Source: Acerihabitans sp047324305 (GTDB lineage Bacteria > Pseudomonadota > Gammaproteobacteria > Enterobacterales > Enterobacteriaceae). Taken from it: a DNA stretch of 64,000 nucleotides. This document shows, in pieces, positions 33,262-41,591 of the stretch. A model generated the notes under the pieces. That model was not told the origin of the DNA and did not search any database. It saw only the letters and a program-made list of their open reading frames with translations. The stretch spans positions 2,852,001 to 2,916,000 of the forward strand of contig NZ_CP178740.1 in the NCBI RefSeq assembly GCF_047324305.1, given 5' to 3'. The position numbers were made by a program, and so were the translations under genes. Positions within the stretch are counted from its first letter, which is position 1. Each line of letters begins with the position of its first letter.

Positions 33262-34356
33262 TCAGGATTCAGCCGTTTGGGTATTTTGCCTAAAAGAATT
33301 TAACGGGGCGATTTCGACCGAATTCCTGCCGCGTTTTTTTGCCAAATATAGGGCGCCATCGGCAGCGGTAAGCGAAGCTTCTATATCGCTGTCGGCCATA
33401 ATGGCAATTCCGGCGCTAAGGGTCACGGTGGTGGAAACCTGATCGTTAAATAAATGCGGGATTTTTAAATCCAGCACGGCCTGCCTGACATTTTCAGCAC
33501 AGGTCAGGGCATATCCGTCATCGACGTCTATCAGCAGTATCAGGAACTCCTCGCCGCCGTAGCGCACCACGATGTCCCGGGAGCGCACCGCATCGCGAAT
33601 AGCCACCGCTACGGCGACCAAGGCCTTGTCGCCCATGGTGTGGCCGTAATTGTCGTTGTAGGCTTTGAAATGGTCGATATCCAGCAGCAGAATATAATGG
33701 CTGGTGGGGCCGTTGCCCGTCAGGTTGCTGAGCTTGTTTTGCAGGCCCCGGCGGTTAAACAGGCCGGTAAGGGGATCTATCATGCTGAGATCGCTGAATT
33801 TTTCCCGTTCTTCGCTGAGCCGGTTGACCAGTTCCGCCGTAAAGGCTTCGCTGCGTTTTTGCATCAGGCTGTGCAGCGTAAAGCTTATCAGCGGCAGCGC
33901 AATGGTGAACAGCAAGACCAGGATATGGTTGAACTGATCCAGCACGATAACCATCAGCGCCGGCGGCAGGCTGTGCAGGCAAAACGCCACGAAATAATCG
34001 GCCAGCGAAATAGCGCTGATGAAAAATACCATCATCAGGCTGAAGAGCAGGAAATTATTCTCAGCGGGCTGAAGCTGGTTATAGCGCACGGCGATATGCC
34101 AGGCCCAGAGTAAGCCAATAATAATTGCAAAAACATTCAGTTGATGAGCATAATTTCTCATTTTGTAATTACTCATCATTAAAGTAATTACACAAACGAT
34201 CGCCACCAGTATGGATGGCGGCGTGGGAGAATGGGTATTATTCAGGGCGGTGGCGACATAAAAAACCGAAAAAGCGATATTAAGCAGCAAAAACAATAGC
34301 AACGACAGGCGAAGCTTACTCCTGCGGAGTTCTTCATAGCTGTAGGTATTTATCAT
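33262..34356 (-). CDS. Membrane-bound GGDEF diguanylate cyclase
   Basis: This 364-aa protein has an N-terminal membrane domain with about five to six spans (residues 15-165), then a short helix and a C-terminal GGDEF domain (about 195-350). The active-site motif is GGEEF at 267-271 and should make cyclic-di-GMP. An RSRD motif at 258-261, exactly five residues before GGEEF, fits the RxxD inhibitory site, so feedback inhibition is likely. The sensor half does not look like MASE2 of DgcC. The gene stands alone with AT-rich flanks, between yhbO and the tRNA-Leu cluster at a change of synteny. I cannot name it more closely. Confidence 0.92.
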   Translation of the reverse strand: MINTYSYEELRRSKLRLSLLLFLLLNIAFSVFYVATALNNTHSPTPPSILVAIVCVITLMMSNYKMRNYAHQLNVFAIIIGLLWAWHIAVRYNQLQPAENNFLLFSLMMVFFISAISLADYFVAFCLHSLPPALMVIVLDQFNHILVLLFTIALPLISFTLHSLMQKRSEAFTAELVNRLSEEREKFSDLSMIDPLTGLFNRRGLQNKLSNLTGNGPTSHYILLLDIDHFKAYNDNYGHTMGDKALVAVAVAIRDAVRSRDIVVRYGGEEFLILLIDVDDGYALTCAENVRQAVLDLKIPHLFNDQVSTTVTLSAGIAIMADSDIEASLTAADGALYLAKKRGRNSVEIAPLNSFRQNTQTAES

Positions 34357-34658
34357 GTCTTAACTTTTTAGCCCCGGCTGTCCACTATGGCAATAACAGA
34401 CGACAAGAATTCTGAATAAACTATGATTATTAATAATTTGGTATCGTTATTATGAAAGTTTGGCTTAGAAAATTAATAGAATAATTTAACAGCTTTACAC
34501 GTGGCTGTCACTCGCCGATGGAGCGTGATGCGAAAACAGGGGAAAAGAAGCCGTAGAGGCTGGAGGGGCGCAGCGTAGCTGCATGCCTGACCGACGCGAC
34601 GGACTGACGAAGGGTCAGCGGCGCTGCGGTATCTACCGTGAAAAAACGAGCATGAATA
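34357..34658. other. Non-coding stretch between the GGDEF gene and tRNA-Leu genes
   Basis: The half next to the GGDEF gene is AT-rich and probably holds its promoter. The half next to the tRNA (34500-34650) is GC-rich with small inverted repeats, for example CTGAC/GTCAG and GCAG/CTGC. No recognisable gene, and no clear terminator for the tRNA transcript apart from a run of T on the minus strand. Confidence 0.45.
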
Positions 34659-34745
34659 TGGTGCGAAGGGAGGGACTTGAACCCTCACGTCCGTAAGGAC
34701 ACTAACACCTGAAGCTAGCGCGTCTACCAATTCCGCCACCATCGC
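34659..34745 (-). tRNA. tRNA-Leu (anticodon CAG), copy 3 in transcription order
   Basis: This 87-base class II tRNA has an encoded CCA, anticodon loop TTCAGGT and a long variable arm with loop TTAC. It matches the E. coli leuQPV family. The acceptor stem has a U5-U68 mismatch shared by all three copies. Confidence 0.96.
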
Positions 34746-34837
34746 AGGCTATTCATCTCATACTTACACGTAAAACTTTTTATTCAGAACAGGCCGCCTG
34801 TACCGGGGTACGGCGTGCTTTCGTTCTGGTTACCGAT

Positions 34838-34924
34838 TGGTGCGAAGGGAGGGACTTGAACCCTCACGTCCGTAAGGACACTAACACCTGAAGCTAGCGC
34901 GTCTACCAATTCCGCCACCATCGC
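34838..34924 (-). tRNA. tRNA-Leu (anticodon CAG), copy 2
   Basis: This 87-base gene is identical in sequence to the copy at 34659-34745. The 92-base spacer contains no other gene. Confidence 0.96.
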
Positions 34925-34972
34925 GTGCAATCCGGCAACATCTTTTTATGCTAATAACATCGTGGTTGTATT

Positions 34973-35059
34973 TGGTGCGAAGGGAGGGACTTGAACCCTC
35001 ACGTCCGAAAGGACACTAACACCTGAAGCTAGCGCGTCTACCAATTCCGCCACCATCGC
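34973..35059 (-). tRNA. tRNA-Leu (anticodon CAG), copy 1
   Basis: This copy differs from the other two by one base in the variable-arm loop (TTTC instead of TTAC in tRNA sense). It is nearest to the promoter and 48 bases from the next copy. Confidence 0.96.
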
Positions 35060-35100
35060 CCGGCACCGGCAAGGCATAAGCCCTGCCACCACGGAGGCGA

Positions 35101-35128
35101 ATTCTAGAGGTTTTAGCGTCAACGTCAA
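35101..35128 (-). promoter_or_regulatory. Stringent-type promoter of the tRNA-Leu triplet
   Basis: On the minus strand TTGACG (35128-35123) is followed after 16 bases by TAGAAT (35106-35101). The next bases, TCGCCTCC, form a GC-rich discriminator typical of stable-RNA promoters repressed by ppGpp. Confidence 0.75.
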
Positions 35129-35160
35129 TAATTATTTAAACCAAAGCGGGTATTTAGCGC

Positions 35161-35201
35161 AAAAAAATAGCCGCCGCCGCATCGGCGCGCGCGGCGGCGG
35201 C
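35161..35201 (-). terminator. Intrinsic terminator after rsmC
   Basis: On the minus strand an 11-bp all-GC stem GCCGCCGCCGC / GCGGCGGCGGC with a 10-base loop runs into TATTTTTTT. It separates rsmC from the tRNA-Leu promoter. Confidence 0.9.
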
Positions 35202-35215
35202 GGGAGGGTTGCCCG

Positions 35216-36274
35216 TTAGCCGCGTTTGCCGGCTTTATCTTTATCCTTGCCGCGCGAGACGGTATGGACCGCCTGGAAAACCTTGAAGCGGCCATTTTGC
35301 GCCAGCACGGCATGGCTGCCGAAAATGGAATCCAGCAAGGCCGGATAGGGCAAAAACGCATTGGCGACGATGCGCAACTGCCCGCCGATGCGCAAATGGG
35401 TTAACGCGCCGCGGATCAGGTTTTCGGCCGCCTGCAGATTGGTATGCATGCCGTCGTGGAACGGCGGGTTGGAAATAATCAGGTCAAAACGTCCCGGCAT
35501 CGCTGAATACACATCGCTGACGACCACGTTGCCGGTCAGGCCGTTCGCCTCGAGCGTGGCCTGGCTTGCGGCCAGCGCCGGCGCGTGTACATCCCCGAGG
35601 GTCAGCTTGATGCCCGGCGAGCGTTTCGCCAGGACGGCGGCCAGGACGCCGGTACCGCAGCCGATGTCGGCCACCTCGCCGCTGAGCGACTGATCAAAGG
35701 TGGACAACAGCAGTTGGCTGCCGCTGTCGAGCCCGTCGCGGCTGAATACGCCCGGCAGCGTTTTCACCGTCAACCCGTTGAGCTGATATTCGTTCCAGTA
35801 AGACTCGAGGTCGAAGCGCGGCGCTGTTTCCAGCCGGCCGTGATACAGGCCGCAGCGGCGGGCGCTGTCGATTTTCACCAGGGGACAGTAGGGCGCCAGG
35901 AACGGCTCGGCGCTGCGTACGCCGCTGCGGTTTTCCCCCACCACGAAGACATCGCTGCCCACCGGCAGCAGCGCGAGGAGGTTGGTGAGCTGGAACTGTG
36001 CTTCCGGCTTATTTTTCGGCCAGAAATAGAGTAAAGTATCGCATTCGCGGACAAATTCCGCGTCGGCGACCAGGCCGTACTGCACGGACCCATCGTCCAT
36101 TTTATCGCGCAGTGCCAGACAGTGGTGATACCAAGCGGTGTGGACACATACGTTTTGGGCGTCCAGTTCCGCCGGCAGGAGATCCTGCACATCGCCGGCG
36201 AACAGTACGCGTTTATCTGAAAAAATGTCCTCGTGACGGAGTATGACTTCACTGGCTGGTGTTAATACTGACAT
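35216..36274 (-). CDS. rsmC: 16S rRNA guanine-1207 N2-methyltransferase
   Basis: RsmC (352 aa) methylates G1207 of 16S rRNA in the 30S subunit. It has a duplicated methyltransferase fold: an N-terminal inactive half and a C-terminal SAM-binding half with VADIGCGTGVLAAVLA and the catalytic IISNPPFHDGMHT motif. The ATG at 36274 gives MSVLTPASEVILRH; an upstream in-frame ATG at 36292 is rejected. The C-terminus is a lysine-rich tail (KDKDKAGKRG). It is divergent from holD. Confidence 0.96.
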   Translation of the reverse strand: MSVLTPASEVILRHEDIFSDKRVLFAGDVQDLLPAELDAQNVCVHTAWYHHCLALRDKMDDGSVQYGLVADAEFVRECDTLLYFWPKNKPEAQFQLTNLLALLPVGSDVFVVGENRSGVRSAEPFLAPYCPLVKIDSARRCGLYHGRLETAPRFDLESYWNEYQLNGLTVKTLPGVFSRDGLDSGSQLLLSTFDQSLSGEVADIGCGTGVLAAVLAKRSPGIKLTLGDVHAPALAASQATLEANGLTGNVVVSDVYSAMPGRFDLIISNPPFHDGMHTNLQAAENLIRGALTHLRIGGQLRIVANAFLPYPALLDSIFGSHAVLAQNGRFKVFQAVHTVSRGKDKDKAGKRG

Positions 36275-36394
36275 GCGACAAAGGCTCCTCATTAATCTGA
36301 GCGGGGAGTATAGTGCTTTATTGTCCGATGTTCGATGGACTTTATCGCCTGATGTGCGATGGATTGATATGCAACGACCGCGAATAGGATCAGT

Positions 36395-36808
36395 ATGGCG
36401 TCGAGACGAGACTGGCAGTTACAGCAATTGGGCATCACGCAATGGGCGTTGCGACGCCCCGCGTCCCTGCAGGGAGAAGTGGCGGTCGTCCTGCCCGCCG
36501 ATGTCCGCCTGCTGCTGATAGCCAGCCCCTTGCCGCCCATCGACCATCCCCTGGTGGGCGATGTGGCGCGCAGCCTGGATCTTGCGCCCGGTCAGCTGTA
36601 TCCGCTCACGCCGGAACAGGTGGCGATGCTGCCGGAAGACACCCGCTGCCATAGCTGGTGGCTCGGGCGCGAGGCGACGCGTCCCCTGTCCGGTGTCTCC
36701 CTTTTCACCCCGCCGCTGGCTGAACTGCTGGGCAACGCAGCAGCCAAGCGCGATCTTTGGCGGCAGATTTGTCATCATGAACCAGATTTCCGCGCTGACG
36801 GTCTCTGA
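36395..36808 (+). CDS. holD: DNA polymerase III psi subunit
   Basis: HolD (137 aa) links the clamp loader to chi and thereby to single-strand binding protein in the replisome. It begins MASRRDWQLQQLGITQWALRRP, where the N-terminal helix contacts the clamp loader. Its 3' end overlaps rimI by 32 bp in another frame, the same arrangement as in E. coli, suggesting co-expression. Confidence 0.94.
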   Translation: MASRRDWQLQQLGITQWALRRPASLQGEVAVVLPADVRLLLIASPLPPIDHPLVGDVARSLDLAPGQLYPLTPEQVAMLPEDTRCHSWWLGREATRPLSGVSLFTPPLAELLGNAAAKRDLWRQICHHEPDFRADGL

Positions 36809-37220
36809 CCTGGCCGCCGCCTGGCATATAGAGCAGGCCAGCCACGCATTCCCCTGGACGGCGAAAACCTTTGCCAGCAACCAGGGCGAGCGTTACCTGA
36901 ATCTCAAGCTGACCGTGGCGGATACCCTGGCGGCGTTCGCCATCACCCAGACCGTGCTGGACGAGGCGACGCTGTTCAACATTGCCGTGCATCCGGATTT
37001 CCAGCGCCGCGGCCTGGGCCGATCGTTGCTGGAACATCTCATCGCCCAATTGGAACAGCGAGATATCCTGACGCTGTGGCTGGAGGTGCGGCAATCCAAC
37101 CGGCCCGCCATCGCGCTGTACCGGTCCCTTGGCTTTAACGATGTCACGGTGCGCCGTGATTACTACCCGTCCGCCGTCGGGCGCGAGGATGCCATCATCA
37201 TGGCGCTGCCGCTGGGGTGA
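36777..37220 (+). CDS. rimI: Ribosomal-protein S18 alanine N-acetyltransferase
   Basis: RimI (147 aa) acetylates the N-terminal alanine of S18. The GNAT acetyl-CoA loop is VHPDFQRRGLGRSLLEHL near residue 65, with the C-terminal motif ALYRSLGFNDV. The ATG at 36777 gives MNQISALTVSDL and lies inside holD; the longer open frame before it is only the holD shadow. E. coli has yjjG next, which is absent here. Confidence 0.95.
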   Translation: MNQISALTVSDLAAAWHIEQASHAFPWTAKTFASNQGERYLNLKLTVADTLAAFAITQTVLDEATLFNIAVHPDFQRRGLGRSLLEHLIAQLEQRDILTLWLEVRQSNRPAIALYRSLGFNDVTVRRDYYPSAVGREDAIIMALPLG

Positions 37221-37331
37221 ACCGCACCGCCGCGCGCCAGTGCGCACACTATCAATGCGCACTTTCTCCATGTAGAATCTAGCACCAGCGATCCAGCCCA
37301 TAATTTGTATGTACCCATCGAGAAACAGAAG

Positions 37332-38921
37332 ATGAAGAATGCCACTTACGCCGCGGAAGTTGCGGCTCGGCGCACTTTTGCGATTATTTCGCACCCCGAC
37401 GCCGGTAAAACCACCATCACCGAAAAAGTGCTGTTATTCGGGCACGCCATTCTTACCGCCGGTACGGTAAAGGGCCGCGGCTCAAGCCATCATGCCAAAT
37501 CCGACTGGATGGAAATGGAAAAGCAGCGCGGCATTTCCATTACCACCTCGGTGATGCAATTCCCTTACCGGGACGCCCTGGTAAACTTGCTCGATACGCC
37601 GGGGCATGAAGATTTCTCCGAAGATACGTACCGCACGCTGACGGCGGTGGACTGCTGCCTGATGGTCATCGACTCCGCGAAAGGCGTCGAAGATCGTACC
37701 CGTAAACTGATGGAGGTGACGCGCCTGCGCGATACGCCGATCCTGACCTTTATGAACAAGGTCGATCGCGATATCCGCGATCCGACGGAACTGCTCGACG
37801 AGGTCGAACACGAGCTGCGCATCGCCTGCGCGCCCATCACCTGGCCCATTGGCTGCGGCAAGCTGTTTAAAGGGGTTTATCATCTCTACAAGGATGAGAC
37901 CTATCTTTACCAGACCGGTAAAGGCCATACCATCCAGGAAGTGCGCACGGTCAAGGGGTTGCATAATCCGGATCTTGACGCGGCCATCGGCGAGGATCTG
38001 GCGGCGCAGCTGCGCGAGGAGCTGGAGCTGGTGCAGGGCGCCTCGCACGAGTTCGAAGAGCAGGCTTTCCTGCGCGGCGAGCTGACCCCGGTGTTTTTCG
38101 GCACCGCCTTGGGCAACTTTGGCGTCGATCATATGCTGGACGGCCTGGTTGAATGGGCGCCGCCGCCGATGCCGCGCAAGACCAATACCCGCGTCGTCAC
38201 CGCCGATGAAGAAAAATTTACCGGCTTTGTGTTTAAGATCCAGGCGAATATGGACCCGAAACACCGTGACCGCGTGGCGTTTATGCGCGTGGTGTCGGGA
38301 CGCTATGAAACCGGCATGAAGCTGCGCCAGGTCCGCACGGGCAAGGATGTGGTGATTGCCGATGCGCTGACGTTCATGGCCGGCGACCGCTCGCATATCG
38401 AAGAGGCGTATCCCGGCGATATCATCGGCCTGCACAACCACGGCACCATCCAGATTGGCGATACCTTCACCCAGGGCGAGGACATGAAGTTTACCGGCAT
38501 CCCCAACTTCGCGCCGGAAATGTTCCGCCGTATCCGCCTGCGCGACCCGCTCAAGCAAAAGCAATTGCTGAAAGGGCTGGTCCAGCTGTCGGAAGAGGGC
38601 GCGGTTCAGGTATTCCGCCCGCTGACCAACAACGACCTGATTGTCGGCGCGGTCGGGGTGTTGCAGTTTGAAGTGGTGGTGGCCCGCCTGAAAAGCGAAT
38701 ACAACGTCGAGGCGCTGTATGAGTCGGTCAATGTGTCCACCGCCCGCTGGGTCGAATGCGCCGATGTGAAAAAACTCGAGGAGTTCAAGCGCAAGAACGA
38801 ACTGAACCTGGCCCTGGACGGCGGCGATAACCTTTCTTATATTGCTCCGAGCATGGTTAACCTCAACCTGACCCAGGAACGCTATCCCGACATCCATTTC
38901 CACAAAACCCGCGAGCATTGA
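37332..38921 (+). CDS. prfC: Peptide chain release factor 3
   Basis: RF3 (529 aa) is a GTPase that recycles RF1 and RF2 from the ribosome after termination. The G domain shows SHPDAGKTTITEK (near residue 20), DTPGHEDFSEDT and MNKVDRD motifs, followed by two further domains. The ATG at 37332 gives MKNATYAAEVAARRTFAIIS, close to the family start; an in-frame ATG at 37305 lies further up. The last codons form part of a terminator stem. Confidence 0.97.
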   Translation: MKNATYAAEVAARRTFAIISHPDAGKTTITEKVLLFGHAILTAGTVKGRGSSHHAKSDWMEMEKQRGISITTSVMQFPYRDALVNLLDTPGHEDFSEDTYRTLTAVDCCLMVIDSAKGVEDRTRKLMEVTRLRDTPILTFMNKVDRDIRDPTELLDEVEHELRIACAPITWPIGCGKLFKGVYHLYKDETYLYQTGKGHTIQEVRTVKGLHNPDLDAAIGEDLAAQLREELELVQGASHEFEEQAFLRGELTPVFFGTALGNFGVDHMLDGLVEWAPPPMPRKTNTRVVTADEEKFTGFVFKIQANMDPKHRDRVAFMRVVSGRYETGMKLRQVRTGKDVVIADALTFMAGDRSHIEEAYPGDIIGLHNHGTIQIGDTFTQGEDMKFTGIPNFAPEMFRRIRLRDPLKQKQLLKGLVQLSEEGAVQVFRPLTNNDLIVGAVGVLQFEVVVARLKSEYNVEALYESVNVSTARWVECADVKKLEEFKRKNELNLALDGGDNLSYIAPSMVNLNLTQERYPDIHFHKTREH

Positions 38922-38941
38922 TCCTCCCGGCGCGGGTTTTT
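38904..38941 (+). terminator. Terminator overlapping the end of prfC
   Basis: AAAACCCGCG (inside the prfC coding end) pairs with CGCGGGTTTT beyond the stop codon, and a T-run follows. The stop codon sits in the loop. Confidence 0.8.
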
Positions 38942-39131
38942 CGCCCGTCCCCGCGCGCCCGCCTTTTTTAGCCGCGGCGTGGGGACGGAATCCACCGCCT
39001 TTCCTGTCGCGCCGCGCCTTGCGGCCGGAATGGTTATGTCCGCGCCGGGGTGCGGAATGTTCCTAAATCCTTGCTTAATCATTGGATTTAAGCTTTTTTT
39101 CCCGGATAACAATGCAATTTGTTATTTCTAG

Positions 39132-39142
39132 TCTATAGTTAA
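39132..39142 (+). promoter_or_regulatory. Candidate sigmaS-type -10 element of osmY
   Basis: TCTATAGTTAA matches the extended RpoS -10 pattern KCTAYRCTTAA with one mismatch. The resulting leader would be about 185 bases; osmY also has a long leader in E. coli (about 240 bases from memory). The rest of the 38942-39335 gap shows no gene. Confidence 0.5.
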
Positions 39143-39335
39143 ATTGTCTCTGACGGAGCGGTTAAATAAGCTAATAAAACCGTGCAAATCAGTATGATAC
39201 GCTGCTCTTTATCACGAGAGCGGTATTTCTGCATTTTTGGATGCTTCCCCAGCCGAACGCGGGAGGCAGTTAGACCGGCCGCTATTTGTGGCGAAAACAC
39301 CCTGATTCGGGTGGCAAGTTAAAAAGGAAACATCA

Positions 39336-39932
39336 ATGAATAAGATCACGATGACAAAAACGCTCACGGCTATGGTTTTAGGTTCCATCCTGGCGGCTTC
39401 CACCGCGATGGCTAACGATACCATCAAGACAGAGGCGAACAGCACCGGCGCCAAAATCGATAATACGATGAAGACCGCCTCAAACTATATGGGCGACAGC
39501 GCGGTAACCGCCAAGGTGAAAAGCGCGTTGGTCGGCGATAAAGGTATCAACAGCACCGACATTTCCGTGGTGACCAATAACGGCGTAGTGACCCTGAGCG
39601 GCTTTGTGACCAACCAGGCCCAGGCTGAACGCGCCGTTACCGCCGCCAAATCCGTTGAAGGCGTGACCTCGGTCAGCGACAAGCTGCACGTGAAGGAAAC
39701 GACCAACGCTTCGGTGAAAACCTATGCCGGCGACACGGCGATTACCAGCGAAGTGAAAGCCAAGCTGCTTGCCGATAGCATCGTCCCGTCCCGCAACGTG
39801 AAAGTGGAAACGTCCGACGGCATCGTGCAACTGAGCGGCCACGTTAAAAATGCCCGTGAAGCCTCGCGCGCCGAAAGCGTCGCCAAAGCAGTTGACGGCG
39901 TGAAAAGTGTCAAAAACGATCTTAAGTACTAA
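39336..39932 (+). CDS. osmY: Periplasmic osmotically induced protein OsmY
   Basis: OsmY (198 aa) is a periplasmic chaperone-like protein induced by osmotic stress and stationary phase. The N-terminal signal peptide is cleaved near AMA-N (about residue 26-27). Two BON domains follow, each with an AVTAKVKSALV / AITSEVKAKLL start and a GVVTLSGFV / GIVQLSGHV strand. An AAAAGGA ribosome site lies upstream. It is the first of a stress-related pair with ytjA. Confidence 0.96.
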   Translation: MNKITMTKTLTAMVLGSILAASTAMANDTIKTEANSTGAKIDNTMKTASNYMGDSAVTAKVKSALVGDKGINSTDISVVTNNGVVTLSGFVTNQAQAERAVTAAKSVEGVTSVSDKLHVKETTNASVKTYAGDTAITSEVKAKLLADSIVPSRNVKVETSDGIVQLSGHVKNAREASRAESVAKAVDGVKSVKNDLKY

Positions 39933-40099
39933 TCTCTAAAGAACCAACGGTCAATGTCGCTTTGCGTTGCCGGTGCGCAGCGCAGGGCGATACCGTGTAC
40001 GGCAAAACCAATAGTATTAAGCCGGTCCGGGGCGTTTAACGTCCGTGTTTCCCGGTAACACGAGAATTGTATTTCCATCATTTGGGTAAGGAGAAGCTT

Positions 40100-40261
40100 A
40101 TGTTTCGTTGGGGCATTATTTTTCTGGTCATTGCCTTGATTGCGGCAGCATTAGGGTTCGGTGGTTTGGCAGGCACGGCGGCATGGGCGGCTAAAATCGT
40201 CTTCGTCGTGGGTATTATCCTGTTCCTGATAAGCCTGTTTACCGGCCGTCGCCGTATGTAG
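40100..40261 (+). CDS. ytjA: Small DUF1328 membrane protein YtjA
   Basis: This 53-aa protein is almost entirely two membrane helices (about residues 4-21 and 29-47) ending in GRRRM, an E. coli YtjA match along its length. It has a strong AAGGAG site and begins MFRWGIIFLVIALIAAALGFG. The function is unknown. It lies 167 bases after osmY and may be co-induced. Confidence 0.93.
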   Translation: MFRWGIIFLVIALIAAALGFGGLAGTAAWAAKIVFVVGIILFLISLFTGRRRM

Positions 40262-40315
40262 CCTTATCAGCGGGCCCCCGGTCCGTTAAGCAGTAACCGA
40301 TAGATAGGGTTATTA

Positions 40316-40368
40316 TCCGGAGAGGGAGTCAATACGCATCATGTTGACGACCTCTCCGGAGCGTTTTT
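40316..40368 (+). other. Nested hairpin with tandem G-A mismatches after ytjA
   Basis: An outer 10-bp stem TCCGGAGAGG / CCTCTCCGGA (40316-40325 and 40351-40360) is followed inward by a GA/GA internal loop. Next comes a 5-bp stem GTCAA / TTGAC and an 11-base loop. GCGTTTTTC follows. It could be the osmY-ytjA terminator or a regulatory RNA element before yjjV. Confidence 0.6.
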
Positions 40369-40501
40369 CAGGTCCCCGCGCACCACCCCTCCCAGCCGTT
40401 AATCCGTGGTTCCCTTTCCTCTCCGCGCACGTGCTAAAGATGCTACTATTTACTTTTTCTCCTCCCTTTTGGGTGCGCCAGGCACGCGCAGGTAATACGC
40501 C

Positions 40502-41290
40502 ATGATAAATCCGGTCTTTATCGATACCCATTGCCATTTTGATTTTGCCCCCTTCAGCGGTCACGAAACCGACAGCCTCGCCCTGGCCGCCGCGGCCGGC
40601 GTGCAGCGCATTATCGTGCCGGCGGTGGAGGCGGAGCGCTTTGCCGCCGTGCTGGCATTGGCCGACGCCCATGAGGCGCTGTATGCCGCCCTGGGCCTGC
40701 ACCCCATCGCCATCACCCGCCATGATGACGCCGGGCTGTCGGCCCTGGCGCATCATTTGCGCCGGCCTCATCCACGACTGGTGGCGGTGGGGGAAATCGG
40801 CCTGGACAATTATATGGCGGAGCCCATGATGCCGCGCCAGGAAGCGTTATTGGCGGCCCAACTCCAGTTAGCCGGCCGCCATGATCTGCCGGTGATCCTG
40901 CATTCCCGGCGCACCCACGATCGCCTGGCGCAGATTTTGCGGCGCCATGATTTACCGCGCACCGGGGTGGTGCACGGGTTCGCCGGCAGCTACGAGCAGG
41001 CGGTGGCGTTTACCAAATTGGGTTATTATATCGGCGTCGGCGGCACCATTACCTATGAGCGCGCCAATAAAACACGCCAGGTAATGGCCAGGCTGCCCCT
41101 GGACCGCTTGCTGCTGGAAACCGACGCGCCCGATATGCCGGTGTCCGGCTTTCAGGGGCAGGCCAATCGTCCCGAACGCCTGCGCGTGACCTTTGCGTCG
41201 TTATGCGCGCTCAGGCCGGAGCCGCCGGAGCAGATTGCCGAAATAATATACCGCAATACCCTGGATTTATTCGGTTTGCCCTGTCAATAG
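40502..41290 (+). CDS. yjjV: TatD-family metal-dependent hydrolase YjjV
   Basis: YjjV (262 aa) is a TatD-type TIM-barrel nuclease-like hydrolase. Metal-binding motifs are visible: DTHCHFD at the N-terminus, VGEIGLDN (near residue 96), HSRR, and LLETDAPDMP (near residue 200). E. coli has yjjU before and yjjW-yjjI after it; both are missing, leaving yjjV alone between ytjA and the deo operon. Confidence 0.93.
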   Translation: MINPVFIDTHCHFDFAPFSGHETDSLALAAAAGVQRIIVPAVEAERFAAVLALADAHEALYAALGLHPIAITRHDDAGLSALAHHLRRPHPRLVAVGEIGLDNYMAEPMMPRQEALLAAQLQLAGRHDLPVILHSRRTHDRLAQILRRHDLPRTGVVHGFAGSYEQAVAFTKLGYYIGVGGTITYERANKTRQVMARLPLDRLLLETDAPDMPVSGFQGQANRPERLRVTFASLCALRPEPPEQIAEIIYRNTLDLFGLPCQ

Positions 41291-41449
41291 CAAAATTTTC
41301 CGGCTGATAATCGGGATCGCACGCATAAATCTCAATCCTTAAGCAGCTTATTATCGTCGATTGTGGAAAAATAGAGCCAGCGCGTAAGGCAGGATGCGTT
41401 TACCCTGCGTCTTTGATTCAGGCTTATGCGGTGAGAGGGATCTTTAACG

Positions 41450-41481
41450 CCCGGAAATCAGCATGGTTCCGGGTCTTTCTT
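41450..41481 (+). terminator. Terminator/attenuator-like hairpin in the deoC leader
   Basis: CCCGGAA pairs with TTCCGGG around the 10-base loop ATCAGCATGG, followed by TCTTTCTT. It lies 160 bases after yjjV and 119 bases before deoC. It could end yjjV transcription or attenuate the deo operon. The rest of 41291-41591 holds no gene, and I could not identify CRP, CytR or DeoR boxes with confidence. Confidence 0.5.
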
Positions 41482-41591
41482 CATGGAACCAAGTCCGCTC
41501 GCCAACGTTACGGCGCGTTATAGCGATAGCCATGACGCCCCTTTTACAGATTCGGTTGCTACGTCGCCACACCGAAAAGTTGGAGAGTATT

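Noticed and set aside
37482..38918. 478-codon minus-strand open frame opposite prfC
   Set aside because: Antisense shadow of a well conserved gene; no recognisable family features.
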